Positions 1 to 8,037 of a stretch of DNA of 64,000 bases are shown piece after piece (the stretch's first letter is position 1; each line of letters opens with the position of its first letter). Source of the DNA: Burkholderia sp. L27(2015). Lineage in GTDB: Bacteria; Pseudomonadota; Gammaproteobacteria; Burkholderiales; Burkholderiaceae. The notes below the pieces were generated by a model, which was not told the DNA's origin, ran no database searches, and saw only the letters and a program-made list of their open reading frames with translations. The stretch is from positions 62,001 through 126,000 of the forward strand of contig NZ_LMUX01000004.1 in NCBI RefSeq assembly GCF_009765705.1, in the 5' to 3' direction. Both the position numbers and the translations under genes were made by a program.

Positions 1-597
1 CGCCACAATGGCGGCCAGTACCGAAGAAGGAAAGATCAGCGATTTCAATACTTCGGTATTGATATCGTCTGTGTAGGCGCCCGTCGTGAGCGCCCATTGC
101 CACGGCTTATAGGCGAGGACGTGGCTGGTCTTGGGCACGGGGTCGCCGCCGGCGGCATGCGGCCAAACGTAGTTGATAAAGCCGGATCCAGAATTTCGGG
201 CCATATCGGAAATCATGACGTAGACCGGATTGCCCGCTTGATCCTTGAAGTCCCTGAGGTCCTTGCCATTGAGTTCCGGTTTGATCGGATGCATGACGCT
301 GCGTGCATCGAAGTCGGACACCGAGATGTATCCGTCTTGGCCGAAGCGCAGCGCCTTGATGCGTTCGAGCGACTGCTTTTGCGCTTCTGCGACACTCATC
401 GCGCCGCTGTCGGCATAGGCCGCATATTGCTTGATGATGGACAACGCAATTTCGTTCGCATGTACCAGATCGGACTGACGTTCTCCAAGTCGCACTTCAC
501 GGGCTTGATAGGCGTTGAAAATGCCTACTATAAGTAACCCTAGGATGCTGATGATCAGCGGCATCCAGAGCTTCTGTTTAAAAGTCAGTGTGTGCAT
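1..597 (-). CDS. Methyl-accepting chemotaxis protein, Cache sensor part (partial, runs off window)
   Basis: Reading the minus strand from ATG at 597 gives 199 uninterrupted codons to the window edge. The N-terminus has a short charged start (MHTLTFKQKLW), one transmembrane helix at about residues 9-27 and then a periplasmic region with the signatures of a single Cache domain: a stretch LRFGQDGYISVSD near residue 85, MHPIKPELNGKDL, a FINYVWP strand and the terminal KPWQWALTTGAY motif, followed by a second membrane helix beginning at the window edge. This arrangement is that of chemoreceptors that sense small organic ligands in the periplasm and signal through CheA/CheW. The HAMP and signalling domains are beyond the window, so another Cache-bearing receptor type (a GGDEF protein or a kinase) is not strictly excluded. 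Confidence 0.85.
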   Translation of the reverse strand, partial: MHTLTFKQKLWMPLIISILGLLIVGIFNAYQAREVRLGERQSDLVHANEIALSIIKQYAAYADSGAMSVAEAQKQSLERIKALRFGQDGYISVSDFDARSVMHPIKPELNGKDLRDFKDQAGNPVYVMISDMARNSGSGFINYVWPHAAGGDPVPKTSHVLAYKPWQWALTTGAYTDDINTEVLKSLIFPSSVLAAIVA

Positions 598-711
598 CGC
601 AGCCCCTCTCAATATGTTTCAGTCCAACGTCCCGGCTTAGTCTTGCCGGTGTCGCGATGTGTGTGTACGCGCGTGTGCATACCAGCGCTGGAGCGTACCG
701 CTCATTCTGAC

Positions 712-730
712 GTTTAACTATATTGTTTAA
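712..730. repeat. Direct repeat GTTTAAC upstream of the chemoreceptor gene
   Basis: Two copies of GTTTAAC start at 712 and 724, 12 bp apart, in the otherwise AT-rich 598-847 gap upstream of the chemoreceptor gene. This could be a promoter or activator element. I see no gene in this gap. Confidence 0.3.
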
Positions 731-847
731 CCCTAATCTCAAAAGTTTCTGGTGCCGTGTTGTTAAAACACACGGAGATTTCAGGGGGCGCTTAATTTTA
801 TTTGGGGCGCGAACAGGCCTACTAACTATTTTTGTCTGTGATGCAGA

Positions 848-1135
848 CTAGATTCCGCGAGAGCATGCGGCGATGGCTTCTAGATGGCTCGCTCGGTAAC
901 GCGAGTCGGCAGTGGAGACGTTCGGGTTCACACCCGCTTGCGTTGCGTGACTGTCGACGCAGCGCGCGAGATTCGAACGTGCGCTATCTATCGTGACGGG
1001 CATCAGCACAACAGCCAGTGCAATTGCGGTCACGGCGGCGGCGGACACACGCTTGCGCGAGGGGCGCGCTGCCGACTGAGTGGCGACGTAGCGGGAAATG
1101 CAGGGCGTGGAGTTAGCGGTGCAGGCTGGCTTCAT
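848..1135 (-). CDS. Small hypothetical protein with one membrane segment
   Basis: This is a 95-codon ORF preceded on the minus strand by a good ribosome binding site (AAAGGA about 8 bases before the ATG). Residues 1-28 are rich in Cys, Ser, Arg and Lys. Residues about 29-48 (SAAAVTAIALAVVLMPVTI) form a hydrophobic segment that could be a signal anchor. The rest is hydrophilic with two cysteines. I do not recognise a family. The long charged region before the hydrophobic stretch is unusual for a normal signal peptide, so a type II membrane anchor is more likely than secretion. The RBS is the main reason to list it; homologues would be needed to be sure that it is a gene. Confidence 0.4.
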   Translation of the reverse strand: MKPACTANSTPCISRYVATQSAARPSRKRVSAAAVTAIALAVVLMPVTIDSARSNLARCVDSHATQAGVNPNVSTADSRYRASHLEAIAACSRGI

Positions 1136-1257
1136 TTTATTTTTCCTTTAGATACTGCAGCGGCAAATGGTTAGCTAGACAACTAGAATGGCTGAAAAAA
1201 AGCGGCTTCATGTGCACGCGAAATTTGGGCTTTTCATTCCTTTCACTCCGATCTTAA

Positions 1258-1674
1258 TCAGGTCAGCTTGCCCCTAACCTTTCCCAGCGTGCCGATTGCA
1301 TTGTCGAACACTTGAGCGCCGAGTTGTCCGCGCAAGCGCTTCGCGAGTGCGGCGCTAACGGCATTGATCGGTTCATCGATTGCCAGTGCAGCCTCCGTCG
1401 GAAAAAGATGCCATTCGCGACCATCTTCGGTCGAAGGCCGCCGCGCGATCAATTGCTTGGCCAGCAGCCCGTCGATGACCCGCGTTGCGGTGGGGCGCGC
1501 GATGCATAGCAAACTTGCAATCTCGCGATTCAACATCCCGGGCGTTTTCAGCACCGCACGCAGTACAAACCCCTGCTGCGGCGTGAGGCCGAACGGCTCG
1601 TAAGCGGCAGTCCATTCGCGCTCGACAATACGGGCGAGCGCGGTGGCGTTGAAGTAAAGGCAGTGATCGAACAT
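1258..1674 (-). CDS. MarR-family transcriptional regulator
   Basis: This protein of about 138 aa has the MarR winged-helix layout. An N-terminal dimerisation helix is followed by the recognition helix region NREIASLLCIARPTATRVID and the wing with LIARRPSTEDGREWHLFPT, which contains the conserved D-x-R of the family. It is expected to bind as a dimer to a short palindrome and be relieved by a small ligand. An in-frame GTG at 1692 would add six residues; I prefer the ATG at 1674, although neither has a strong ribosome binding site. The gene is divergent from the hydroxylase gene that starts at 1916, with an AT-rich gap between them that includes an imperfect palindrome around 1700-1714, a plausible operator. 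Confidence 0.8.
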   Translation of the reverse strand: MFDHCLYFNATALARIVEREWTAAYEPFGLTPQQGFVLRAVLKTPGMLNREIASLLCIARPTATRVIDGLLAKQLIARRPSTEDGREWHLFPTEAALAIDEPINAVSAALAKRLRGQLGAQVFDNAIGTLGKVRGKLT

Positions 1675-1915
1675 GAGCCCATGATAAAACACATATCATT
1701 AGCTATGCAACTATAAATTTGGATGCCGACGAGGACCTTGGAAAAATCGCGGTCGCCGCCGGGTTCTTCGGATTCGCTGCTGGGTTGTCCGCCTTCGCCG
1801 CGCTCGGCGCCTCGCGGATGAACGTTTCCTTACCTTGCGTTACAAAGGGGATATGCAACGGCGATTGATGCTAACGTGCAAATTTTCCTGACTAGTTGCA
1901 ACCGAAAAAATAGAC

Positions 1916-2593
1916 ATGAGTGTTTTGTACGATTTCTCGGCCAATCTTATTCGTCGAATTTACGATGCGCGGATTTCTGATCAACCGGTACTGGACATGG
2001 AAACGCTATTTCCTGACGGTCGCCGATTCCAGCAAGCGTGGCCACAACTGCGCGAAGAGGCCTTGACGCTCGCCAAGCAGTTGCATGCGGTGCCGCGGTT
2101 TCATGAACTGATGGCGTCCCAGGCGGAGATCTCGGCCAATGACGGCATAGACTGGCGTGTGTTCGTGCTCAAGGCCTACGGCATCGATATCAAGAAGAAC
2201 CAGGCGGCGTGCCCGCAACTCGCGCAGTTGGTGGCGTCGTGCCCCGATGTATTGTCGGCATCCTTGTCGTTTTTGGCGCCGCATAAACATATTCCACGTC
2301 ATCGCGGCCCGTTCAGAGGTGTGTTGCGTTTCCAGCTCGGTTTATCCGTGCCGCGGGCGGCCGACGGCGCAGCCGCTGCGGTGCTCACGCTCGATGGCCG
2401 GGAGCATCGTATCGGCGACGGGCAAGCGATGTTGTGGGACGACACCTTCGCGCACGAAGTGCACAATCGCAGCGATGCCGTGCGCATCGCGTTGCTGCTC
2501 GATGTGCGTAGGCGTGGCATGCCGCTGGACATGACCGTGCTCTCGCGGCTGCTGATACGCGCCGTCGGTATTGTCATACGGTTTGGCCAGTAA
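1916..2593 (+). CDS. Aspartyl/asparaginyl beta-hydroxylase family dioxygenase (LpxO-like)
   Basis: This 225-aa protein carries the core of the Asp/Asn beta-hydroxylase fold, an Fe(II)/2-oxoglutarate dioxygenase. Residues 122-143 contain PHKHIPRHRGPF followed by RGVLRFQLGL, and residues 174-187 contain WDDTFAHEVHNRSD, followed by the 2-oxoglutarate-contacting Arg at about 190. In the family the two metal ligands are His129 and His180 and there is no carboxylate ligand. Bacterial members include LpxO, which hydroxylates the secondary acyl chain of lipid A, and peptide or amino-acid hydroxylases; which one this is cannot be read from the sequence. It lies 27 bp upstream of the DUF2252 gene on the same strand, so the two are probably co-transcribed. 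Confidence 0.8.
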   Translation: MSVLYDFSANLIRRIYDARISDQPVLDMETLFPDGRRFQQAWPQLREEALTLAKQLHAVPRFHELMASQAEISANDGIDWRVFVLKAYGIDIKKNQAACPQLAQLVASCPDVLSASLSFLAPHKHIPRHRGPFRGVLRFQLGLSVPRAADGAAAAVLTLDGREHRIGDGQAMLWDDTFAHEVHNRSDAVRIALLLDVRRRGMPLDMTVLSRLLIRAVGIVIRFGQ

Positions 2594-2620
2594 TTTAACG
2601 CCTGTCAATGAGAGGTCACC

Positions 2621-3841
2621 GTGAACGTCATCCGTCGAATCCACAAAGCCAACGAGGGGCGCGATCCCGAGCGTCTCGCGATGAAATACGCGATCATGCG
2701 CGGCAGCGCGTTCAGCTTTTTGCGCGGCACCTGCCATTTGTTCTACGACCGTTTGCCCAAGGACGGTGTTTTCAAGTCGGCGCCACTGGCCTGGCTGTGT
2801 GGCGACCTGCACCTGGAAAACTTCGGCAGTTATAAAGGCGATAACCGGCTCGCCTATTTCGACATCAACGATTTCGACGAAGCCGCGCTGGGCCCGCTCA
2901 GTTGGGACTTGGTACGCTTGCTGACCAGCATCCTGATTGGCGCCGGGACATTCGGGGTGGACCGCGCGCAGGCGCGTGCGCTTTGCGGGCAGTTTATCGA
3001 TGCCTACGCAGCAGCGCTGGCCTTGGGCAAGGCGCGATGGGTCGAACGCGAAACCGCGCAGGGGATGGTCAGAGAATTGCTGGACCGTCTGCGAGAGCGT
3101 AACCGCGCTGCGTTTCTCGACACCCGTACGATCAACAAGGACGGCCGGCGCGTGTTTCGATTGGACGGCCGGAAAACGCTGCCGGTTTCCGATGCGCAGC
3201 GCAAGCGTGTCACCGCGTTTATGAAACGCTTTGCCAAAACGCAGCCTGATCCGGCGTTCTACAAGGTGCTCGACGTCGCGCGCCGGATTGCCGGTACCGG
3301 AAGCCTGGGCGTTGACCGTTACGCGATCCTCGTGGGCGGCAAAGGCTTGCCCAACCAGAACTATCTGCTCGATCTGAAGCAGGCGCTGCCTTCCAGCATC
3401 GCGTCTCATCGTGGTCGTGGGCAACCGGCGTGGGCCAGCGAGGCGCATCGTGTCGTGGCACTACAGCAGCGCATGCAGGCGGTGCCGATGGCGTTCTTGC
3501 ATCCCGTCATGCTCGGCCGGCGCAGCTACATCCTGCGTGCTTTGCAGCCGCTGGAAGATCGCGTACCGCTTGCCAAGAGTCATCACGACATCGAAAATAT
3601 TGCCGGGGTGATGCGGGTCATGGGCCAGTGCACCGCGTGGGATCATTTACGAAGCTCGGGGCGGCAAGACTCCGCGACGGCCGATGAGTTGATTGCTTTC
3701 GCGAATCAAAAGTCGTGGCGGCGGGAATTGCTGGCCGCCGCCAAGGCACTCAGCGTCAAGGTCGAGCAGGACTGGCAGACGTATTGCGACGCGTTCGATG
3801 CCGGCGCGTTTGCAATCGAGGGATACACAGACGCACCTTGA
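2621..3841 (+). CDS. DUF2252 family protein (aminoglycoside-phosphotransferase-like fold)
   Basis: This 406-aa protein starts at GTG (an in-frame stop at 2609-2611 excludes a longer start; AGAGG precedes it). Residues 61-69 read GDLHLENFG and residues 80-88 FDINDFDEA. These resemble the catalytic loop (HGDxxxxN) and metal-binding Asp of protein-kinase-like and aminoglycoside phosphotransferase folds, and they are the hallmark of DUF2252. The family has no well-established reaction; phosphorylation of a small molecule or protein is an inference from the motif. It follows the beta-hydroxylase gene by 27 bp in the same direction, suggesting that the two act on the same substrate or in the same stress response. 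Confidence 0.82.
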   Translation: MNVIRRIHKANEGRDPERLAMKYAIMRGSAFSFLRGTCHLFYDRLPKDGVFKSAPLAWLCGDLHLENFGSYKGDNRLAYFDINDFDEAALGPLSWDLVRLLTSILIGAGTFGVDRAQARALCGQFIDAYAAALALGKARWVERETAQGMVRELLDRLRERNRAAFLDTRTINKDGRRVFRLDGRKTLPVSDAQRKRVTAFMKRFAKTQPDPAFYKVLDVARRIAGTGSLGVDRYAILVGGKGLPNQNYLLDLKQALPSSIASHRGRGQPAWASEAHRVVALQQRMQAVPMAFLHPVMLGRRSYILRALQPLEDRVPLAKSHHDIENIAGVMRVMGQCTAWDHLRSSGRQDSATADELIAFANQKSWRRELLAAAKALSVKVEQDWQTYCDAFDAGAFAIEGYTDAP

Positions 3842-3938
3842 AACGGTGGACAAAAAATGATGCGCGTCGCCGACGTGGTCGCGGCGCTCACGATCACGAC
3901 CGCCGGGGTTTCGTGCGCTTGTGATTTCGGAGATGCTT

Positions 3939-4370
3939 TCACTCCAATCCTGTTATCTCCCGGATTACAAGCTCCGGGTATCCCGATTGCGGATCATGCT
4001 CGCGAGAAAACTCATGGTGTGGCAGCAGGGCTAATAGTATTTCGGCCGTGGTACGTACGATGCACCCGGGCGACACATGACCGCCGATGACGCGACCTTG
4101 AGCATCGGACACACTCATATGCAAATGGCTAGCTGTTGGCGAGAGCGATCCTGCCAACGTGAGAATCTCCAGATCACCGCGCAGTACTGTCGGCTGGTCG
4201 GCCCCGGCCAAGCGTATCTGCGCCACGCTCAAGCTGCCGATACCCTGTATGACGAACGCCGCGCCGATGTGCTGAGCGTGCAACGCGGCTTCCAGGGCTA
4301 TGCGGAGATCGTTGCCGGGCGCGAGGCGCAGGGGTAGGGCCATGCAGGGCCCAAGGGTGGGATTTGTCAT
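3939..4370 (-). CDS. PPC (DUF296) domain protein, YtgB/YdhF-type DNA-binding-like
   Basis: This 143-aa single-domain protein matches the PPC/DUF296 fold. It has GIGSLSVAQIRLA at residues 44-56, the strand LEILTLAGSLS at 68-78, SHLHMSVSD at 81-89 and GRVIGGHVSPGC at 92-103, with the three histidines (82, 84, 98) that bind metal in structurally characterised bacterial PPC proteins. In plants the domain accompanies AT-hooks; the stand-alone bacterial proteins have no proven role. A second in-frame ATG at 4343 (MALPLRLAPGNDLR) may be the real start because the domain begins there. No RBS decides between them. Confidence 0.75.
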   Translation of the reverse strand: MTNPTLGPCMALPLRLAPGNDLRIALEAALHAQHIGAAFVIQGIGSLSVAQIRLAGADQPTVLRGDLEILTLAGSLSPTASHLHMSVSDAQGRVIGGHVSPGCIVRTTAEILLALLPHHEFSREHDPQSGYPELVIREITGLE

Positions 4371-4442
4371 CGGTTTGGCTACGCAGCGTTTTGTTTATCT
4401 AGTATGCCCGTCTGGTGACTTTGAGTCGAAATAATCAGGTGA

Positions 4443-4467
4443 GTGGATTTTTTTAGACAAAATCCAC
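4443..4467. promoter_or_regulatory. Hairpin in the AT-rich leader of the carbamoyltransferase gene
   Basis: Arms GTGGATTTT (4443-4451) and AAAATCCAC (4459-4467) form a perfect 9-bp stem with a 7-base loop. It lies about 125 bp before the likely start of the carbamoyltransferase gene and has no U-tract after it. An operator or leader element is possible. Confidence 0.35.
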
Positions 4468-4590
4468 CGAGGTTTATATCAGTACTACTAATTTAAGAAT
4501 TTTCCTGAAGTGATTCCCGGCGCTGGCCCTCGTAAATGTTTTTTTTTGATGGCAGGCTTATACAATTGTTTTTTTACAAACTCCCAACCT

Positions 4591-5550
4591 ATGTGGTCAG
4601 AAAAACTTTTAACGGTGGCCGACTTGGATCGCGATTCGATCGACATGATCTTTCGTCTGGCTAGCCGGATGGAGTCGTTCAAGGATAGACATCGACTGAT
4701 ACTCGCGGGGAAAATCGTATCGATGCTTTTTTTTGAATCAAGTACGCGCACGCGGATGAGTTTCGAAGCCGCGGCCCACCGATTGGGGGCCAGCGTGATT
4801 GGGTTTGCAGATCCGGCTTCAACGCGGGGAGGGTTGGGCGAATCCGTACAGGATGTGATCCGGATGGCAAGCGCGTACTCGGATGTTGTCATTGTCAGGC
4901 ATCCCACTCTTGCTGCCGCGCAGTTTGCCGGGGGCGCTATCACGACTCCACTGATCAATGCTGGGGATGGGTTGAATAATCATCCTAGCCAGACGCTCCT
5001 TGATCTTTATACGATCCAAAAGGAATTGGGCAGCATCGACGGGCGCCACATCGGTATTGCTGGCGGCCTGAAGCATTCACGCGCGGCAAAGTCACTTTGT
5101 CTGGGTCTAGCGAAGTTCAACGATGTCACGGTCCACCTTGCAAGTCCGCGCGGCTTTGAAATCGATCTGGATATCGTCGATTTCATGCGAACAAACGGGG
5201 TGCGCGTTCGACGACACGAGAACCCGAAAGACTTCTTAGCGACAGTCGATGCATTGTACGTAGTCAGAGTTCAGAGGGAGCGTTTTGAGAGTGAGGCGGC
5301 CTATGCCTCGACACTCGACCTATTCCGCATTGACCGGAATTTCTTGAAGCAGGCCCGTCCCAATCTGATCGTTCTGCATTGTCTTCCTAGAACGGCCGAG
5401 CTTCCTTGCAACGTCGACGACACGCCGCACAACAAATATTTCGCGCAAGCATCGAACGGCGTAGCGGTGCGCATGGCGTTGCTTGCTGCTTTCTTGAGAA
5501 AAGACGCTTTCGAAACTGGAAATTGCGTTTCATTCGAGTCGATCGCTTAG
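4591..5550 (+). CDS. Aspartate/ornithine carbamoyltransferase family protein, non-canonical
   Basis: From ATG 4591 the protein has 319 residues and both carbamoyltransferase domains. The carbamoyl-phosphate site is intact: SSTRTR (50-55), Arg103-His-Pro, His131-Pro-Ser-Gln134, and in the second domain Arg164, Arg226-Val-Gln228. These match PyrB rather than ArgF. Two things differ. The loop that in aspartate carbamoyltransferases carries the catalytic lysine just before Gly-Glu reads STRGGLGES here, with Leu82 and no lysine. The PyrB-type His-Pro-Leu-Pro is His-Cys-Leu-Pro (263-266), as in ornithine carbamoyltransferases. Upstream in-frame starts at 4510 (GTG) and 4549 (ATG) exist but the fold begins at 4591; none has a clear RBS. 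It is in an AT-richer patch and is followed 7 bp later by a TauE/SafE exporter. It is unlikely to be the housekeeping PyrB. Confidence 0.8.
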   Translation: MWSEKLLTVADLDRDSIDMIFRLASRMESFKDRHRLILAGKIVSMLFFESSTRTRMSFEAAAHRLGASVIGFADPASTRGGLGESVQDVIRMASAYSDVVIVRHPTLAAAQFAGGAITTPLINAGDGLNNHPSQTLLDLYTIQKELGSIDGRHIGIAGGLKHSRAAKSLCLGLAKFNDVTVHLASPRGFEIDLDIVDFMRTNGVRVRRHENPKDFLATVDALYVVRVQRERFESEAAYASTLDLFRIDRNFLKQARPNLIVLHCLPRTAELPCNVDDTPHNKYFAQASNGVAVRMALLAAFLRKDAFETGNCVSFESIA

Positions 5551-5557
5551 CTAGCCC

Positions 5558-6319
5558 ATGAACATTCTCGAATCGATCCCGATCGGGATCGCCGGCCTTT
5601 TCGTTGGCATCGTTTCCGTAACCGCCGGCGGAGGCGCTACGCTTGGCGTGCCGTTTTTGATGGCTTATGGCTACACGGCCAACGACGCGATAGTGATCGT
5701 CAAGTTTGCCCTGCTGGCGTCATTTATCGCTGGCACGCTCGCCTATAAACGTTCTGCCAAGACCGAATTTTCGATTCCGAAAATAGTCTGGCCGTTGTCG
5801 TTCGTCGGAGCACTGACCGGTTCGAGCATTGTGCTCACCGTCGCTCCCAACGTTCTACGGCTGATTGTCCTGGTGCTGCTGGTGCTGGTTCTAGTCATGA
5901 GTTGCACCATCAAGCAATTTAAAAGCGAAAGCCCCGCTGACGATTTTTCACAAAAGAAAATCGGTGGTGCCGTCGCAATTTTTTTGTTGGCTGCCTATTC
6001 GGGATTTTTCGGAACGGGTTACGGTTCCTTTTTGATGTTCGCGCTAATGTACTTTTACGGTTTGTCTTTTCTCGACAGTGCGGCCGCAATGACGAGAATA
6101 AATTTATTAGTCACGGGGACATCTGTAGCAAATTTCATAGCGAAAGGCGCTGTTAATTTCCACGTCGCTGTGCCCTTAGCGCTGGGCTGCGCCGTCGGCG
6201 GCGTCGCCGGAGTAGCAATCGCTCGACGCAATGGTAGCCGGGCGGTGCGAATCATCTTTCTGGGTGCCAGCACCTTGCTAACCGTTAAACTCGGTTTTGA
6301 TATTCTCAGGAACCCATAG
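5558..6319 (+). CDS. TauE/SafE family anion exporter
   Basis: This 253-aa integral membrane protein has about eight hydrophobic segments in two homologous halves. The first begins with GLFVGIVSVTAGGGATLGVPFL and the second contains SGFFGTGYGSFLMFALMYF, the paired glycine-rich motifs of the TauE/SafE family. Members export sulfite, sulfoacetate or other organic acids, or import small anions. The start is 7 bp after the carbamoyltransferase stop, so translation is probably coupled and the substrate is likely related to that enzyme's substrate or product (inference). Both genes share lower GC than the surroundings, suggesting joint acquisition. Confidence 0.85.
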   Translation: MNILESIPIGIAGLFVGIVSVTAGGGATLGVPFLMAYGYTANDAIVIVKFALLASFIAGTLAYKRSAKTEFSIPKIVWPLSFVGALTGSSIVLTVAPNVLRLIVLVLLVLVLVMSCTIKQFKSESPADDFSQKKIGGAVAIFLLAAYSGFFGTGYGSFLMFALMYFYGLSFLDSAAAMTRINLLVTGTSVANFIAKGAVNFHVAVPLALGCAVGGVAGVAIARRNGSRAVRIIFLGASTLLTVKLGFDILRNP

Positions 6320-6537
6320 AACTATCGAGCACATTTTTTGTGTCTTAAATAGCACGAAGTAGTTTAAAAGAATTTGCATGACGTTTTATTGACAGCACTC
6401 TGGATGCCGCCTACATTGCCGGTACGGTATAACTCGGAAAACGTCGATGAAACCCAATTTGGAACTTGGTAAGCAATCCAGTCCATTATTCGAATACGAC
6501 AGCCGGGCAACGTAGTGACTATCGACCGGAGATGAGT

Positions 6538-6903
6538 ATGACGACAGCACAGCGGGGAGTGGGGCTCAATGCCGCGATTTCAATCGCCTTTTCGAAGTAC
6601 GCGGTGTTCTCCGGACGCGCATCGCGATCCGAATATTGGTGGTTCGCGTTGTTCAGCGGTCTCTGCTCTCTTGTCGCCGCGTTTATCGGGGCGATGCTGG
6701 GTCGCCTTATCAATAGTTTCCTGGATCTTATTTTATTTGTGGTCTTTTTCTTGCCTTCGCTTTCGGTAGCGGTTCGTCGGCTGCACGATACCAATCGCAG
6801 CGGATGGTGGTGGTGGATCTGTCTCGTGCCCGCAATCGGCGCAATCGTGCTGATTATCTTTCTGGTGCTGGAGCCGGTAGACGAGGGTAATCGCTTCAAC
6901 TAG
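6538..6903 (+). CDS. DUF805 family membrane protein
   Basis: From ATG 6538, which has GGAG six bases upstream, the protein has 121 residues. It shows the DUF805 marks: FSKYAVFSGRASRSEYWWF at about residues 18-36, LPSLSVAVRRLHDTNRSGWW at about 73-92, and a C-terminal EGNRF. Three to four transmembrane helices surround these. It is an inner-membrane protein of unknown function, widespread in proteobacteria and often linked to envelope remodelling only by inference. ATG 6532 is an alternative start two codons upstream. The stop is followed after 7 bp by a GCAATC hexamer repeat. Confidence 0.85.
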   Translation: MTTAQRGVGLNAAISIAFSKYAVFSGRASRSEYWWFALFSGLCSLVAAFIGAMLGRLINSFLDLILFVVFFLPSLSVAVRRLHDTNRSGWWWWICLVPAIGAIVLIIFLVLEPVDEGNRFN

Positions 6904-6910
6904 GCTGATC

Positions 6911-6940
6911 GCAATCGCAATCGCAATCGCAATCGCAATC
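6911..6940. repeat. Perfect tandem hexamer GCAATC x5
   Basis: Five perfect copies of GCAATC lie 7 bp after the DUF805 stop codon. The array is a short microsatellite that could vary in number by slippage. It is outside any coding sequence. Confidence 0.9.
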
Positions 6941-7040
6941 GGCGAGCGCAGTCTAGCTCAGCCGAGGTTGACGCTTTAGCCGCACGGCGAAAGCCTCTAA
7001 AGCGTGTGGCCAAGGCGTACGTCTGTCATGCGATGGCTGC

Positions 7041-7937
7041 TCAGTGCACCTCGCGAGCGATCCAATCCAGCACCGAGCTGTGTTGCGGCGCCCAGCCCAG
7101 TTGCTTGCGCGCGCGGTCGGCGCGGACCCGACTGTTGGAGCCCAGTCCATAAGAGGCCATTTCGTAATCCCATTCCGCGATGGCCGCCTCGAGCGGCCAG
7201 TCTTGCGGCTCGCCCAGGTGCATTGCATGCGCAATCGCCGTGCTCATCTGACGAAATGACGCTTCGCCGTTTTCGACAAAGTAGAACGTGCCTGCGGGCG
7301 CTTTTTCGAGCGCCAGTCGATAGAGCGCGACCACGTCATCGATATGCACGTTCGACCAGATGTTCGCGCCACGCCCCACATGCCGGACCACGCCGCTTTT
7401 GCGCGCCTGATTGATCAGCCGTGGCAACTGCACGCTTTCGCGCGACAAGGCGCCGCCGTTACCGTAAATCAAGGTATTACACAGCACTGCAGAGCGCACT
7501 CCCTGGTCCGCGCTAGCCAATACGCGGTTGTCGATTGCCACGCGCGCGGCCTTGTCAGCGGTGGGGACGGGTAAATGCGCCTCGTCATAGATGACGTCGG
7601 AGGCAGTGTCGCCGCCCGACGCGTCGCCGACGATGCTGGAACCGCTCGTATGCAAAAAGGGTTTGTTCGAACCCGCCAAGCCTTCGATCAACGCCTCGAC
7701 CGCGCCGGCATGGTCGCTGCTGGCCGCATTGATCACGGCGTCGGCGGCGCGCGCCTCGGCGATCAGCAACTCGCGATCGTCCAGCGTGCCTACGCGAGTG
7801 GCGATGCCCAACTGTTCGAGCGCGCGCGCTTGTTCGGCGCTGCGAACCAAGCCAGTGATCTGGTGACCCGCCTTGAGCAAACCCGTGGCGATTGACCCAC
7901 CGATAAAGCCGCCTGCGCCGGTAACGAAAATTTTCAT
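7041..7937 (-). CDS. NAD(P)-dependent epimerase/dehydratase (atypical SDR)
   Basis: This 298-aa protein begins with MKIFVTGAGGFIGG, the GxxGxxG dinucleotide-binding loop of extended/atypical short-chain dehydrogenases. Asn70-Ala-Ala follows at strand beta-4, and the middle part (about residues 150-190) has substrate-domain features such as LIYGNGGALS and ANIWSNVHIDDVVALY; the latter resembles the NVHVDDLA pattern of the family. A typical YxxxK is not clear, as in atypical SDRs. AGGAG precedes the ATG. It is transcribed divergently from the LysR gene at 8038 and is probably its target. The substrate is unknown. Confidence 0.82.
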   Translation of the reverse strand: MKIFVTGAGGFIGGSIATGLLKAGHQITGLVRSAEQARALEQLGIATRVGTLDDRELLIAEARAADAVINAASSDHAGAVEALIEGLAGSNKPFLHTSGSSIVGDASGGDTASDVIYDEAHLPVPTADKAARVAIDNRVLASADQGVRSAVLCNTLIYGNGGALSRESVQLPRLINQARKSGVVRHVGRGANIWSNVHIDDVVALYRLALEKAPAGTFYFVENGEASFRQMSTAIAHAMHLGEPQDWPLEAAIAEWDYEMASYGLGSNSRVRADRARKQLGWAPQHSSVLDWIAREVH

Positions 7938-8008
7938 GAAGAGCTCCTGGATGTGGAAAGGCTGGGACCTATTATCCGGATCTTATTCAACGCAGAAACA
8001 GTGTTAAT

Positions 8009-8025
8009 ATCAATATTATATTGAT
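8009..8025. promoter_or_regulatory. Perfect palindrome between the SDR and LysR genes, likely LysR operator
   Basis: ATCAATAT-T-ATATTGAT is a perfect 8-bp inverted repeat around one base, ending 13 bp before the LysR ATG and 72 bp upstream of the SDR start. Its AT-rich dyad form and divergent position fit a LysR-type autoregulatory and activation site (inference). Confidence 0.6.
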
Positions 8026-8037
8026 TAAAAATCAAGA

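Noticed and set aside
4510-4590. Longer N-terminus for the carbamoyltransferase, from GTG 4510 or ATG 4549
   Set aside because: The added residues are Phe/Cys-rich, unlike the family, and no SD supports them, though the true start is not proven.
6466-6537. Longer start for the DUF805 protein
   Set aside because: GGAG six bases before ATG 6538 and the family's usual start favour the shorter protein.
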